From the NCBI RefSeq assembly GCF_022230885.1, contig NZ_JAKGCT010000001.1, positions 186,001 through 250,000 of the forward strand: a stretch of DNA of 64,000 nt, written 5' to 3'. Positions 9,694-17,831 of this stretch are shown piece by piece; the stretch's first letter is position 1; each line of letters starts with the position of its first letter. Position numbers and translations under genes: made by a program. The notes below the pieces were generated by a model. It was given only the letters and a program-made list of their open reading frames with translations, had not been told where the DNA came from and did no database searches. Source of the stretch: Paenalcaligenes niemegkensis (lineage in GTDB: Bacteria; Pseudomonadota; Gammaproteobacteria; Burkholderiales; Burkholderiaceae_B).

Positions 9694-10856
9694 ATGCGCA
9701 CAGCTCGCCGCTATCTTGCTTCAGAAATCTATCGTTCAAGCGCCGTTGTGCTCTTGGCACTGCTGGGGCTGTTTACCTTTTTGCGTTGATCGAAGAGCTG
9801 GACAAAGTAAATGATAGCTTCACGCTGATCAATCTGTTTTATTTGGAAGCCCTCCAATTACCGACCCGGCTTTACGAGCTACTGCCTATCGGACTCTTAA
9901 TTGGTGCCGTTCTGGCTTTGGCTGGGCTGGCCCAGCGCAACGAACTGGTAATTTTACGAGTGTCTGGCGTAAGCGGCCTGGGGTTACTCGGTATGCTGTG
10001 GCTCATCACCATCCCGCTGATGGCAGGGGCCTTTCTGCTGTCCGAATATGTGGCGCCAGCAGCCGAGATCAAGTCCAGTGAAGCCAGCCTGTCGCTGCTG
10101 GGCCGATCAGGAGGCGGAAGGCTGAACAGCGGCTACTGGTTCAAAGAGAACACTGTCACCAATGGCACACGTATCATCAATATCGCCAGCCTTCAGGGAA
10201 GCGGTAACGTAAGTGATATTTCGGTACTGGAGTTCAGGGAAGGCCAGGAACTGGCGTCAATGATTCAAGCACCCTCAGGTACGTTTCAGGCCGGTGGACT
10301 CACACTCAACGACGTGTCGGTGATCAACATCGATAAAAAAGCTATCGAAGCACTCGACAACGCCCAAGCGCCCGAGCAGCCCCTTACCGTGCTTAGCAAT
10401 CCTGCCACGCTGGTCATCACCACCTCTCTGACCGCCGAACGTCTGATCGCGCGCATACTGACTCCCGAACGCATGTCTGCATCAGATCTGTGGGATTACA
10501 TCGGATACCTGAAGGCGAATCATCTTCAAGCCGACCGCCAGTTGGTCGCCCTGTGGCGTAAGGTGGCATATCCTTTCACCCTTTTAGTGATGATGACCAT
10601 CGCCGCGCCTATCAGCTTTCTGCAAACCCGCCGAGGCGGTGTGGGAACCAAGGTTTTTGCAGGGATCTTAATAGGTGTAGGCTTTTTCATGGCCAATCAG
10701 ATGGCCTTGAACGTTGGCACCCTTAGTAAATGGGCACCGTGGGTCACCGCTTTAGGCCCTAACCTGATTGCTCTCGCAGCTGCCTTGATTGCACTGCTGC
10801 TCATGGAGAATCAGCATTTATTCAAACGTAGGCAAACCAGAATTTCGGCGACCTGA
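9694..10856 (+). CDS. lptG: LPS export permease LptG (frameshifted near N terminus)
   Basis: LptG forms the inner-membrane LptB2FG complex that extracts lipopolysaccharide for transport to the outer membrane. The protein starts MRTARRYLASEIYRSSAVVL. It has an N-terminal pair of membrane helices, with LPTRLYELLPIGLLIGAVLALAG around the second, a periplasmic jellyroll domain, and C-terminal helices (about LVMMTIAAPISFLQTRRGG onward). A T run at 9778-9782 lacks one T; adding it gives LFTFFALIEELDKV and about 387 residues. Its partner lptF is not in the window. The stop is directly followed by the apaH start. Confidence 0.9.
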
Positions 10857-11831
10857 ATGACATACACACAGAAACACGCTCCAGTGTGGGTAATTGGAGA
10901 TGTGCAAGGCTGCTTCGATAGTCTAAAGGCATTGCTGGAACACCCCGAACTGACGCAAGACCCAAGCGCCAAATTTTGCTTTGCCGGCGACCTTATCAAC
11001 CGAGGCCCTGAGTCATTAGCTTGCTTGCGTCACATAAAAAGCCTGGGCGATAAGGCCATCAGCCTGTTGGGTAATCATGACATTCATTTATTGGGCCTGG
11101 CCGCTGGTGTGCGCAAGCTCGGGAAGTCAGATACAGCCCAGGAAATACTGAACGCTCCTGATCGTGATGAGCTTATTGAATGGCTGCGGCATCGCCCCCT
11201 AAGTACTGTCTTGCATGAGCATCTTATTGTGCACGCCGGGGTCGCTCCCGAATGGACAACACAGCGCTGCCTTGAACTCTCGTCGGAAGTTGAAAGCATT
11301 CTGCAAGGGGCCAACTGGAAACATCAGGTAGGCGAGCTCTTTGGCAATTTACCGGATCGATGGAGCGATGATCTCAAGGGCGCAGACCGCCACAGAGCCG
11401 TTATCAACGCCCTCACCCGCATGCGCGCCTGCTACAGCGATGGCCGCATGAACTTCGCCCACAAGGGCGCTCCTGATGGCCTGGAAGGACACACCGCCTG
11501 GTACGACATGCCGCAACGACAACCCACCCTTCCGGTCGTATTCGGACACTGGTCTACGCTGGGATTGTTTGTCAGCGAGGACGCGGTCTGCCTTGATACT
11601 GGCTGCGTGTGGGGTGGTCAGCTCAGTGCCATGCGACTGCCCGACCGCCGTATTGTGCAAGTCAATAGTCAGGAACCTGCGCCACTGACTCCAGGCGCAA
11701 AAAAACCATGGGCTAAGGCTGCTCTACCGCTTGACGCACAGCCTGATAGGCAAGATCTGCACAATTACTGCGGCCAATTGCTGCACATTGCCCTGCAGGA
11801 ATACGATCCAGAAACTCGCACTCAACACTGA
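10857..11831 (+). CDS. apaH: Symmetrical Ap4A hydrolase
   Basis: ApaH splits diadenosine tetraphosphate into two ADP. The metallophosphatase motifs are all present: GDVQGCFDSL, GDLINRGPESL, GNHDIHLLGLA, and HAGVAPEW with HWSTLG further on. The frame as written gives 324 residues. That is about 40 longer than expected, and the last 119 nt run over the 3' end of plsC. An A run at 11699-11705 sits just before the extra part. One added A would place a TAA at 11714-11716, next to the plsC stop, giving about 286 residues. The tail is therefore probably a homopolymer artefact. Confidence 0.92.
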   Translation: MTYTQKHAPVWVIGDVQGCFDSLKALLEHPELTQDPSAKFCFAGDLINRGPESLACLRHIKSLGDKAISLLGNHDIHLLGLAAGVRKLGKSDTAQEILNAPDRDELIEWLRHRPLSTVLHEHLIVHAGVAPEWTTQRCLELSSEVESILQGANWKHQVGELFGNLPDRWSDDLKGADRHRAVINALTRMRACYSDGRMNFAHKGAPDGLEGHTAWYDMPQRQPTLPVVFGHWSTLGLFVSEDAVCLDTGCVWGGQLSAMRLPDRRIVQVNSQEPAPLTPGAKKPWAKAALPLDAQPDRQDLHNYCGQLLHIALQEYDPETRTQH

Positions 11832-12456
11832 CGCCGCGACTGGACAGCAAAGTCCACAGGTTTCCCATCAAGCTCTGATCGCCAACAAAAGCAAAACGCA
11901 CAGTGCGTTCGCCATGCTGATAAAAACGCAGGGCTACAGGCTGAATATCAACATTGCCTGCAATGGCTGCTTCAAACAGGCCTGCATGAAAGGGTCGTAC
12001 ATTAAGCCCCTCTGAAGTCGTGCTTTCAGGGAAGAGCCCAACGGCTTCGCCCCGTCTGAAACGCTGGTCCATCTGCTGGCTTACCCCTTTTATGGCGTGA
12101 CGCTGAGACCGTTCAATGAACACGGTCCCGGCACCAGCCACCAGCCAGCCAATGACCGGCCAGTGACGAATATCGCTTTTTGCGACAAAGCAGGTCGCAC
12201 GAACCCGATTCAGCACAAATATATCCAGCCAGGAAATATGGTTAGCTACCCAAAGCACCGCCCCTACCCTCGCAGGCTCGCCGATCACGCGGGTTTGCAC
12301 ACCGCACAGCAGCATTAGCAATGAAGAGCAATGCCTCACCATCCATTGCCTCGCCTTCGGCCCCATGAGAGGTAGCAGGCAAGCAACCGAAAAAAGGCCA
12401 ACCAGCAGCCACAACAGCATCCAGATCGCACGCCAGCAAAAACGTAATATGCTCAA
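11713..12456 (-). CDS. plsC: 1-acyl-sn-glycerol-3-phosphate acyltransferase family protein
   Basis: The 247-residue membrane acyltransferase makes phosphatidic acid or a related acyl-lipid. One or two N-terminal hydrophobic helices (residues 8-30) are followed by the HX4D catalytic motif in VANHISWLDIFVLNR. The acceptor-binding motif LFPESTTSEGLNVRPFHAG replaces the more common FPEGTRS. The FPESTTS form also occurs in OlsA-like lyso-ornithine lipid acyltransferases, so substrate choice between lysophosphatidate and lyso-ornithine lipid is open. It is 27 nt downstream of ruvX on the same strand and converges with apaH. Confidence 0.85.
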   Translation of the reverse strand: MSILRFCWRAIWMLLWLLVGLFSVACLLPLMGPKARQWMVRHCSSLLMLLCGVQTRVIGEPARVGAVLWVANHISWLDIFVLNRVRATCFVAKSDIRHWPVIGWLVAGAGTVFIERSQRHAIKGVSQQMDQRFRRGEAVGLFPESTTSEGLNVRPFHAGLFEAAIAGNVDIQPVALRFYQHGERTVRFAFVGDQSLMGNLWTLLSSRGVSVECEFLDRIPAGQCAAIGRSNCADLAYQAVRQAVEQP

Positions 12457-12483
12457 GACTTACTCGCCATGTTTTATTTTTTA

Positions 12484-12894
12484 TTAAGGTGTTGGCAAGT
12501 CCGCCTGCGTATCCAGCCAACGCTGTAATATCACGGCTGCCGCTACAGCATCGTCGTCATCGTTATTAGCCAGAATGTCCTGCGCTTCAATACTGGAGCC
12601 GCGTTCATCCACCAGCTCAACATCGAGCCCGTAGCGCCCATACAATTGATTGGCAAAGCGCCTGCACCGCATTGAAGCGTACTGTTCGCCGCCTTCGGTG
12701 GTAAGCGGCAGGCCTACAATAATTTTATCGGGCTGCCACTCGTGGATCAAAAGTGAAATCGCCTCAAAACGCTGCTGTCTGGTTACGGGCTTGAGAATAC
12801 ATAAGGGACGGGCGTGACAGGTCAGGGTATTGCCTATAGCCACGCCAATCTTTTTCAAGCCGTAATCAAAGGCTAAAAGGGTTAACTCAGGCAT
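12484..12894 (-). CDS. ruvX: Holliday-junction-resolvase-like 16S rRNA 5'-end nuclease
   Basis: This protein (YqgF/RuvX, 136 residues) has an RNase H-like fold and is linked to maturation of the 16S rRNA 5' end. Acidic active-site residues are visible in LLAFDYGLKKIGVAIGN, VELVDERGSSIEAQ and DDDAVAAAVIL. The frame opens further upstream at 12927, but the ATG at 12894 (MPELTLLAFDYG) fits the family. It overlaps the yqgE end by 8 nt, the usual yqgE-yqgF coupling. Confidence 0.92.
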   Translation of the reverse strand: MPELTLLAFDYGLKKIGVAIGNTLTCHARPLCILKPVTRQQRFEAISLLIHEWQPDKIIVGLPLTTEGGEQYASMRCRRFANQLYGRYGLDVELVDERGSSIEAQDILANNDDDDAVAAAVILQRWLDTQADLPTP

Positions 12895-13479
12895 GCCCTG
12901 CCGAACCAGTGAGCATGATAGGATCAATACCCAATTGCGCCAAGGCCGCCTGATATCGCTCGGAGGCTGGTACGCTAAACAAGATATCGTTATTGGACTC
13001 TACATGCAGCCACGCGTTTTGCGCCATCTCTTCTTCGAGCTGACCCGCCCCCCAACCCGCATAGCCCAATGTAATAAGCAGTTGCTCTGGACCTGCTCCT
13101 GCTGCGACCTCTTGCAAGACATCGCGTGAAGTCGTCAGCGCTACGTCTCCAAGGCCGATGCTTGAATTGTATTGTCCAACGGGTGCATGCAAAACAAAGC
13201 CCCGATCGGTTTGCACGGGTCCGCCAAAAAAACAGCCTCTTTTTGACGCACACCAATCTCAAGCGATAACTCGAGCTCGATACGTTCAAGCAAGCCACCC
13301 ACAGTAAGGTCAGTAGGCCGATTAATGACCACCCCCAGGGCACCGTTCTCGTTGTGCTCGCAAATATAGATAACGGTATCAGCAAGACTGCCAGACACCA
13401 TGCCTGGCATTGCTACTAAAAGCTGTCTTGAAAAATCGACTCGTACCGGCGCTCCAGACAGATTATCTTGATTAGTCAT
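12887..13479 (-). CDS. yqgE: YqgE/AlgH family protein (frameshifted)
   Basis: YqgE (DUF179) is a conserved protein of unsettled function, nearly always next to yqgF. The N-terminal part has QLLVAMPGMVSGSLADTVIYI and GALGVVINRPTDLTVG. The C-terminal part has RGFVLHAPVGQYNSSI and LLITLGYAGWGAGQLEEEM. They are joined through an A run at 13226-13232 (T7 on the coding strand); one more T gives EAVFFGGPVQTDRGFVLH and about 197 residues. Rubredoxin lies upstream and ruvX overlaps downstream, so the three probably form an operon. Confidence 0.9.
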
Positions 13480-13523
13480 GTCATGTTCTCCGTGAGTCCT
13501 GACGAAATTAGTTTCGTCGGCAA

Positions 13524-13688
13524 TTAAACCTCGATCAGCTCGAAGTCTTCTTTACGAGCGCCACATTCGGGGCAAACCCAGTTAGGAGGGACATCTTCCC
13601 ATAAGGTACCGGGAGCAATCCCCTCTTCAGGCAAGCCTGTCTCTTCATCATATATCCAACCACAGATAAGACACATCCATGTACGCAT
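13524..13688 (-). CDS. Rubredoxin
   Basis: This is a 54-residue single-iron electron carrier. The four iron ligands are in MCLICGWIYDEE and VCPECGARKEDFELIEV, two CxxCG knuckles separated by the usual 29-residue stretch that includes LWEDVPPNWVCP. It is preceded by no long frame and ends 44 nt before yqgE on the same strand. The thiD gene is divergent. The redox partner is not evident; rubredoxin beside yqgE and thiD is a recurring betaproteobacterial arrangement. Confidence 0.93.
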   Translation of the reverse strand: MRTWMCLICGWIYDEETGLPEEGIAPGTLWEDVPPNWVCPECGARKEDFELIEV

Positions 13689-13770
13689 AACTCTAATACT
13701 CACACTAAAAATACACAGGATCCCCTAGAAGTAGGCAATCCATTAAAATGGGGTCAATATTACTAAACCC

Positions 13771-13791
13771 TGCGCCAATCTGGCGCCTTTT
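13771..13791. promoter_or_regulatory. Short hairpin in the thiD/rubredoxin divergent region
   Basis: GCGCCA (13772-13777) and TGGCGC (13781-13786) form a 6-bp GC-rich stem with a 3-nt loop, followed on the plus strand by CTTTTATC. It is 30 nt before the thiD start. It may be an attenuator or only a chance stem. No TPP riboswitch consensus was recognised. Confidence 0.35.
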
Positions 13792-13818
13792 ATCGAAGTT
13801 TCACTTCTTTTTGACAAA

Positions 13819-14628
13819 ATGGCCGATGATTTGCTGAGTTCTACACCACCAATGGTGCTTATTTTTGGCCCACTTGACCCGACCGGTGCCTCGCACATGC
13901 TAGCCGATGCGGTTAGCTGTGCCCGTTTAGGCACCCACGCTTTAGGCGTTACCACTGCCATACATACCCAAGATACCACCGCTGTCGAGCACATCAATCT
14001 GGTTTCGCCGGAACATATGCACGATCAAACGCGTTGCCTGCTTGAGGATATGCATGTCAGCGCTATCAAGGCGGGTCCCCTTTATACCGCAGAATCAGCT
14101 AGCGTCTTGGCACAGGTTGCGGCAGATTATATTACAGTACCACTTGTACTACAGTTGCAATCGCTGCCTGATGACGAGCTCATCAGCGCTGAAATTGATC
14201 CTGAGGACGTCATCGATGCGCTATGTCAGCTGGTATTGCCGCAATCAGACCTGGTTGTAGTTGATCGCACCTTGCTCGAACGATGGAAAGCCGAGACTTA
14301 CCTTGACGAGGATCTTGACGTGTATCAATCTATTCTGAATTTCGGTGCCAACTGGGTCCTTAGTGCAGAACTGGCCGCCGACGGCCAGCCCGCCCAATAT
14401 GTGTTGCTAGGACAAGACGGTTCACGCCAGCAGTGGCCCGCCTCTACCCTTCCCCATCGCTTGCATGACACGAAGGCAACTCTTAGCTGCGCGGTCGCCG
14501 CCCTGATGGCCAGGCAACTGAGCTTGCCTGAAGCAATAGAGCAAGCTATTGTTTTCACAGAACAAAGTGCCCAACGTAACTTCCAGGCTGGAATGGGCCT
14601 ACGTATACTCAATCAAAGTAAATCATGA
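13819..14628 (+). CDS. thiD: ThiD-like hydroxymethylpyrimidine (phosphate) kinase, atypical active site
   Basis: The 269-residue ribokinase-fold protein is of ThiD type, the thiamine-pyrimidine kinase. N-terminal landmarks are LIFGPLDPTGASHMLADAVS (in place of AGTDPSGGAGIQAD), ALGVTTAIHTQDT and IKAGPLYTAE. It overlaps thiE by 4 nt, supporting a thiamine role. In classical ThiD the anion hole and catalytic cysteine lie in a GTGCTLSAA motif; here the equivalent reads HDTKATLSCAVAAL, with no GTGC. Many betaproteobacterial ThiD-like proteins vary at this point, so activity is uncertain. No strong ribosome site precedes the ATG. Confidence 0.8.
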   Translation: MADDLLSSTPPMVLIFGPLDPTGASHMLADAVSCARLGTHALGVTTAIHTQDTTAVEHINLVSPEHMHDQTRCLLEDMHVSAIKAGPLYTAESASVLAQVAADYITVPLVLQLQSLPDDELISAEIDPEDVIDALCQLVLPQSDLVVVDRTLLERWKAETYLDEDLDVYQSILNFGANWVLSAELAADGQPAQYVLLGQDGSRQQWPASTLPHRLHDTKATLSCAVAALMARQLSLPEAIEQAIVFTEQSAQRNFQAGMGLRILNQSKS

Positions 14629-15287
14629 CCACTACCTTACGGTTTCCTTCCGGCCTATATGGCATCACTCCTGAATGGGATGATACTGACCGCCTGTTAA
14701 AAGCAGTATCCGAGGCTCATCGCGGCGGCATGACGGTGTTGCAATGGCGGCGCAAGTTAGCCGCGCCCGCGCTGGCAACAGCGCAGTTGAACGAGCTGCT
14801 CGCCTTGTGCCGCGAACTTTCTTTGCCGCTGCTCATTAATGACGGGTGGAAGGTGGCTCTCGCGGTAGCTGCTGATGGCGCTCACCTGGGGCGTGATGAC
14901 GGTGACCTTGCCGAGGCCCGTGCAGTCTTAAGTCCGCCCAGGTATGTGGGTGCCTCTTGCTACGACCAGCCAGAGCTGGCGCGACTCGCCCTGGAAAAGA
15001 ACGTAGATTATGTGGCTTTTGGCGCGATGTTCAGCTCTAGCGTGAAACCCGATGCCGTTCGCGCGCTGCCCGAGCACTTGCAGCAAGGCCGTGCGCTATG
15101 CCAGGCTTTCGCTCATGACAACAGGCGTGCCGCTGTGGTGGCCATTGGAGGCATAACGCCTGAAAATGCCCTAGAGGTCATTCAGGCAGGCGCTGACAGC
15201 ATTGCCGTGATCAGCAGCTTGTTTGAAGCGCCTGACATTTACGAGCGAGCCCGGCAATTCAACCGCTTGTTTACGGCGGCACACTAA
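14625..15287 (+). CDS. thiE: Thiamine-phosphate synthase
   Basis: ThiE couples hydroxymethylpyrimidine pyrophosphate to the thiazole phosphate to make thiamine phosphate. The 220-residue TIM-barrel protein shows GLYGITPEWDDT, VLQWRRKLA, PLLINDGWKVALAVAADGAHLG, VDYVAFGAMFSSSVKP and the phosphate-binding VAIGGITPENA. The usual NDR motif reads NDG here. It starts within the thiD stop (ATGA), and hemL follows 71 nt later. Confidence 0.94.
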   Translation: MTTTLRFPSGLYGITPEWDDTDRLLKAVSEAHRGGMTVLQWRRKLAAPALATAQLNELLALCRELSLPLLINDGWKVALAVAADGAHLGRDDGDLAEARAVLSPPRYVGASCYDQPELARLALEKNVDYVAFGAMFSSSVKPDAVRALPEHLQQGRALCQAFAHDNRRAAVVAIGGITPENALEVIQAGADSIAVISSLFEAPDIYERARQFNRLFTAAH

Positions 15288-15358
15288 AACATCGTCGCGA
15301 CTACGGCAGTTTCTGACAACTTGCCTATCGACTTATCTTTTTCTGGATTTTTATTTTC

Positions 15359-16635
15359 ATGACTAGCAACTCTGAATTATTTGATCGTGCCTGCCGCCAT
15401 ATCCCCGGTGGTGTAAATTCTCCCGTACGCGCCTTTGGTTCGGTCGGCGGCGTGCCCAAGTTCATTCAGCGTGCCCAGGGCCCTTGGGTCTGGGATGCCG
15501 AGGACACTCAATACATCGACTATGTGGGCTCCTGGGGTCCTGCCATTCTGGGGCACGCCCACCCTGATGTCGTTAAGGCAGTGCAAGACAGTGCGGTCAA
15601 CGGCTTGTCATTTGGCGCCCCTACTGCAGGTGAAGTCGAATTAGCCGAGTTAATCTGTTCTCTTCTGCCTTCTATCGAGAAAGTCCGGCTTGTCAGCTCT
15701 GGCACCGAAGCCACAATGAGCGCTATTCGACTGGCGCGAGGGTACACAGGCCGCAACAAAATCATCAAATTCGAGGGTTGCTATCACGGCCATGCTGATA
15801 GCCTGCTGGTTAAAGCCGGCTCCGGATTGCTGACTTTCGGAAACCCCACTTCAGCGGGCGTTCCTGCCGAGTTTATTCAGCATACGCTAGTCTTGAATTT
15901 CAACGACATCGCTGGTGTTAAAGCCGCCTTTGCTGAACATGCCGACGAGATCGCCTGCGTCATTGTTGAGCCTATCGCCGGCAATATGAACTTAATCAAA
16001 CCCGTAGCTGGCTTCCTGGAAACCTTGCGTGAAGAATGTACAAAACACGGGTCAGTTCTGATTTTTGATGAAGTGATGACCGGCTTTCGTGCCGGGCCAA
16101 AAGGTGTACAAGGCCTCAGTGGCATTCGGCCTGATCTGACCACCCTGGCCAAAGTCATAGGCGGTGGGATGCCGGTAGGCGCTTTTGGGGGCGCGCTGAC
16201 ATCATGGACAAGATCGCGCCTTTAGGCAGCGTCTACCAGGCAGGAACCTTATCAGGTAATCCCGTGGCCGTAGCCGCTGGCTTGTGTACCCTGAAACTGC
16301 TTCAGGAGCCTGAACTGTACGAAAAGCTCAGCAAGCAAACCGCCAATCTGGCGGCAGGGCTAGAAGAGCGGGCAAAAGCAGCCGGACACCAATTCAGCAG
16401 CGACAGCGTCGGGGGCATGTTCGGCTTTTACTTCCGGGATACCGTACCCACATCGTTTACAGAAGTTGGCAACAGCGATACCGAAAAATTCAATCGCTTC
16501 TTTCATGGCATGCTTAACGAGGGCGTCTACTTTGCCCCCTCTGCCTACGAGGCAAGCTTTGTTTCTATCGCCCACGACGATAAAACCATAAGCCAAACCC
16601 TGGACGCGGCTGAACGCGTGTTCAAAACACTATAG
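15359..16635 (+). CDS. hemL: Glutamate-1-semialdehyde 2,1-aminomutase (frameshifted)
   Basis: HemL is the PLP enzyme that converts glutamate-1-semialdehyde to 5-aminolevulinate for haem synthesis. It begins [20 protein letters not shown]. It has [30 protein letters not shown], and the PLP lysine in [18 protein letters not shown]. The frame breaks at a GGGGG run, 16187-16191; one more G gives [24 protein letters not shown] and about 425 residues. The C-terminal half to FKTL is intact in the shifted frame. It is last in the thiD-thiE-hemL run, with a hairpin after it. Confidence 0.94.
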
Positions 16636-16648
16636 GTCTCCCCTTGCT

Positions 16649-16688
16649 GACCACCCACGCTTAACAAGTGTGGGGGTCTTGTTAAATT
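16649..16688 (+). terminator. Probable terminator after hemL
   Basis: CCCACGCTT (16654-16662) pairs with AAGTGTGGG (16666-16674) with one G-T pair and a 3-nt loop; flanking bases extend the stem. It is followed by GTCTTGTTAAATT, only moderately T-rich. It is 18 nt after the hemL stop. Confidence 0.55.
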
Positions 16689-17176
16689 ACCCTTCAGTTC
16701 GCCCTGATCAACCTAATCAGCAATATTGAAGTTAAGAAAGTCCCCGCTATAAAAAAGCCTTTTATTAAAAACTTATTATCTGACTTAAGCATATTGCCTA
16801 CTACTAAAGTCTTATACGTTTAAAAGACCGAGGATATCGTCCAGCAACAAAAGGCGAGACAAGGTCCAGAACAACTTTAAAAAACACAGCCTAAGTATTC
16901 TTATCCCAGTGCCAATGCCACAAAGAGAAAGCACGGCCCTTTCCTTCATACAGACATTGCCTGCATACAATAACAATAGAATTCATATTGTTATTTCTAA
17001 TATAAAAACAAACAAATAAATAAAACCAATAAGGCGAATTCAATTTAACTTGATAATTCGCAATGTATAAATGTCGCTATCTATAATAGAATTACTTTAT
17101 AAAGCTAATGTATGCAGAGCCTGAGCCCATACGGTTAAGGTTTAAATTTTCACGGTACATAAATTTTGGGCGTCCA
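16689..17176. other. AT-rich intergenic region between hemL and marR
   Basis: About 490 nt without a credible gene, clearly richer in A+T than its surroundings from about 16700 onward. It holds a perfect 10-bp inverted repeat (listed separately) and a TATAAT at 17092-17097. No well-spaced -35 box was found for the latter. It probably serves as the control region of the MarR-type gene. Confidence 0.6.
16969..16995. promoter_or_regulatory. Perfect inverted repeat, candidate MarR operator
   Basis: AATAACAATA (16969-16978) and TATTGTTATT (16986-16995) are exact reverse complements around a 7-nt centre, GAATTCA. An AT-rich palindrome of this size about 180 nt upstream of a marR gene fits an autoregulatory operator. 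Binding is inferred. Confidence 0.45.
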
Positions 17177-17701
17177 ATGAACATGCACGATATCCCCCTC
17201 GCCACTGAGCTTCGTGATCTACCCGATCTCGAAAGCCGTGTGGGTCCAGCCGACCACCACGATCTACATCTCTGGCTCCGTCTACTTAGTTGCAGCAACC
17301 TGATCCAAAACGAAATCCGCAGCCGATTACGCACCGAGTTTCAAACCACACTGCCTCGCTTTGATCTGCTGGCCCAATTACAGCGTGCCAAGGGCGGAAT
17401 GAAAATGAGCGAGCTGTCTCGCCACATGATGGTCACCAATGGCAATATCACCGGCATTACTGACCAGCTTGAAAAAGACGGCCTGGTCGAACGTGTCAAG
17501 GTCGCTTCTGATCGCCGAAGCTCTCTCATCCGCCTAACGCCAAAAGGCAGGCGTCATTACAAGAAAATGGCAACCGCGCACGAGTCCTGGATACAATCCC
17601 TGTTTGCCCCGGTATCTGACTCATCACGTCAGCAGCTATTCGACAGCCTGGGCGAACTCAAGCTAATGGCTCGGCTGTTTAAGTCCACAGCGGCACTCTA
17701 A
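17177..17701 (+). CDS. MarR-family transcriptional regulator
   Basis: This 174-residue winged-helix regulator is of the MarR family, which usually acts as dimeric repressors responding to small, often aromatic, ligands. The helix-turn-helix and wing are visible in MKMSELSRHMMVTNGNITGI and TDQLEKDGLVERVKVASDRR, followed by SLIRLTPKGRRHYKKM. The frame is open from 17108, but the ATG at 17177 (MNMHDIPL) is the better start; the next ATG at 17183 is also possible. It lies upstream of argJ. The acyl-CoA synthetase/ABC operon further on is the more likely catabolic target, though that is inference. Confidence 0.87.
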   Translation: MNMHDIPLATELRDLPDLESRVGPADHHDLHLWLRLLSCSNLIQNEIRSRLRTEFQTTLPRFDLLAQLQRAKGGMKMSELSRHMMVTNGNITGITDQLEKDGLVERVKVASDRRSSLIRLTPKGRRHYKKMATAHESWIQSLFAPVSDSSRQQLFDSLGELKLMARLFKSTAAL

Positions 17702-17831
17702 AAAAGCCCATCCCGCTTCACCACCTTATTGAAAACGAAAAATCAGAGCATGCATGTCATTGCCCAATGACATCATCAAAGCAGGTATTATTAATGCTTA
17801 TTTTGATTCTTTCCGCATTCACAGGTGTGCT

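Noticed and set aside
13689..13818. TPP riboswitch upstream of thiD
   Set aside because: The conserved TPP-binding core sequences were not found; only a 6-bp hairpin is present.
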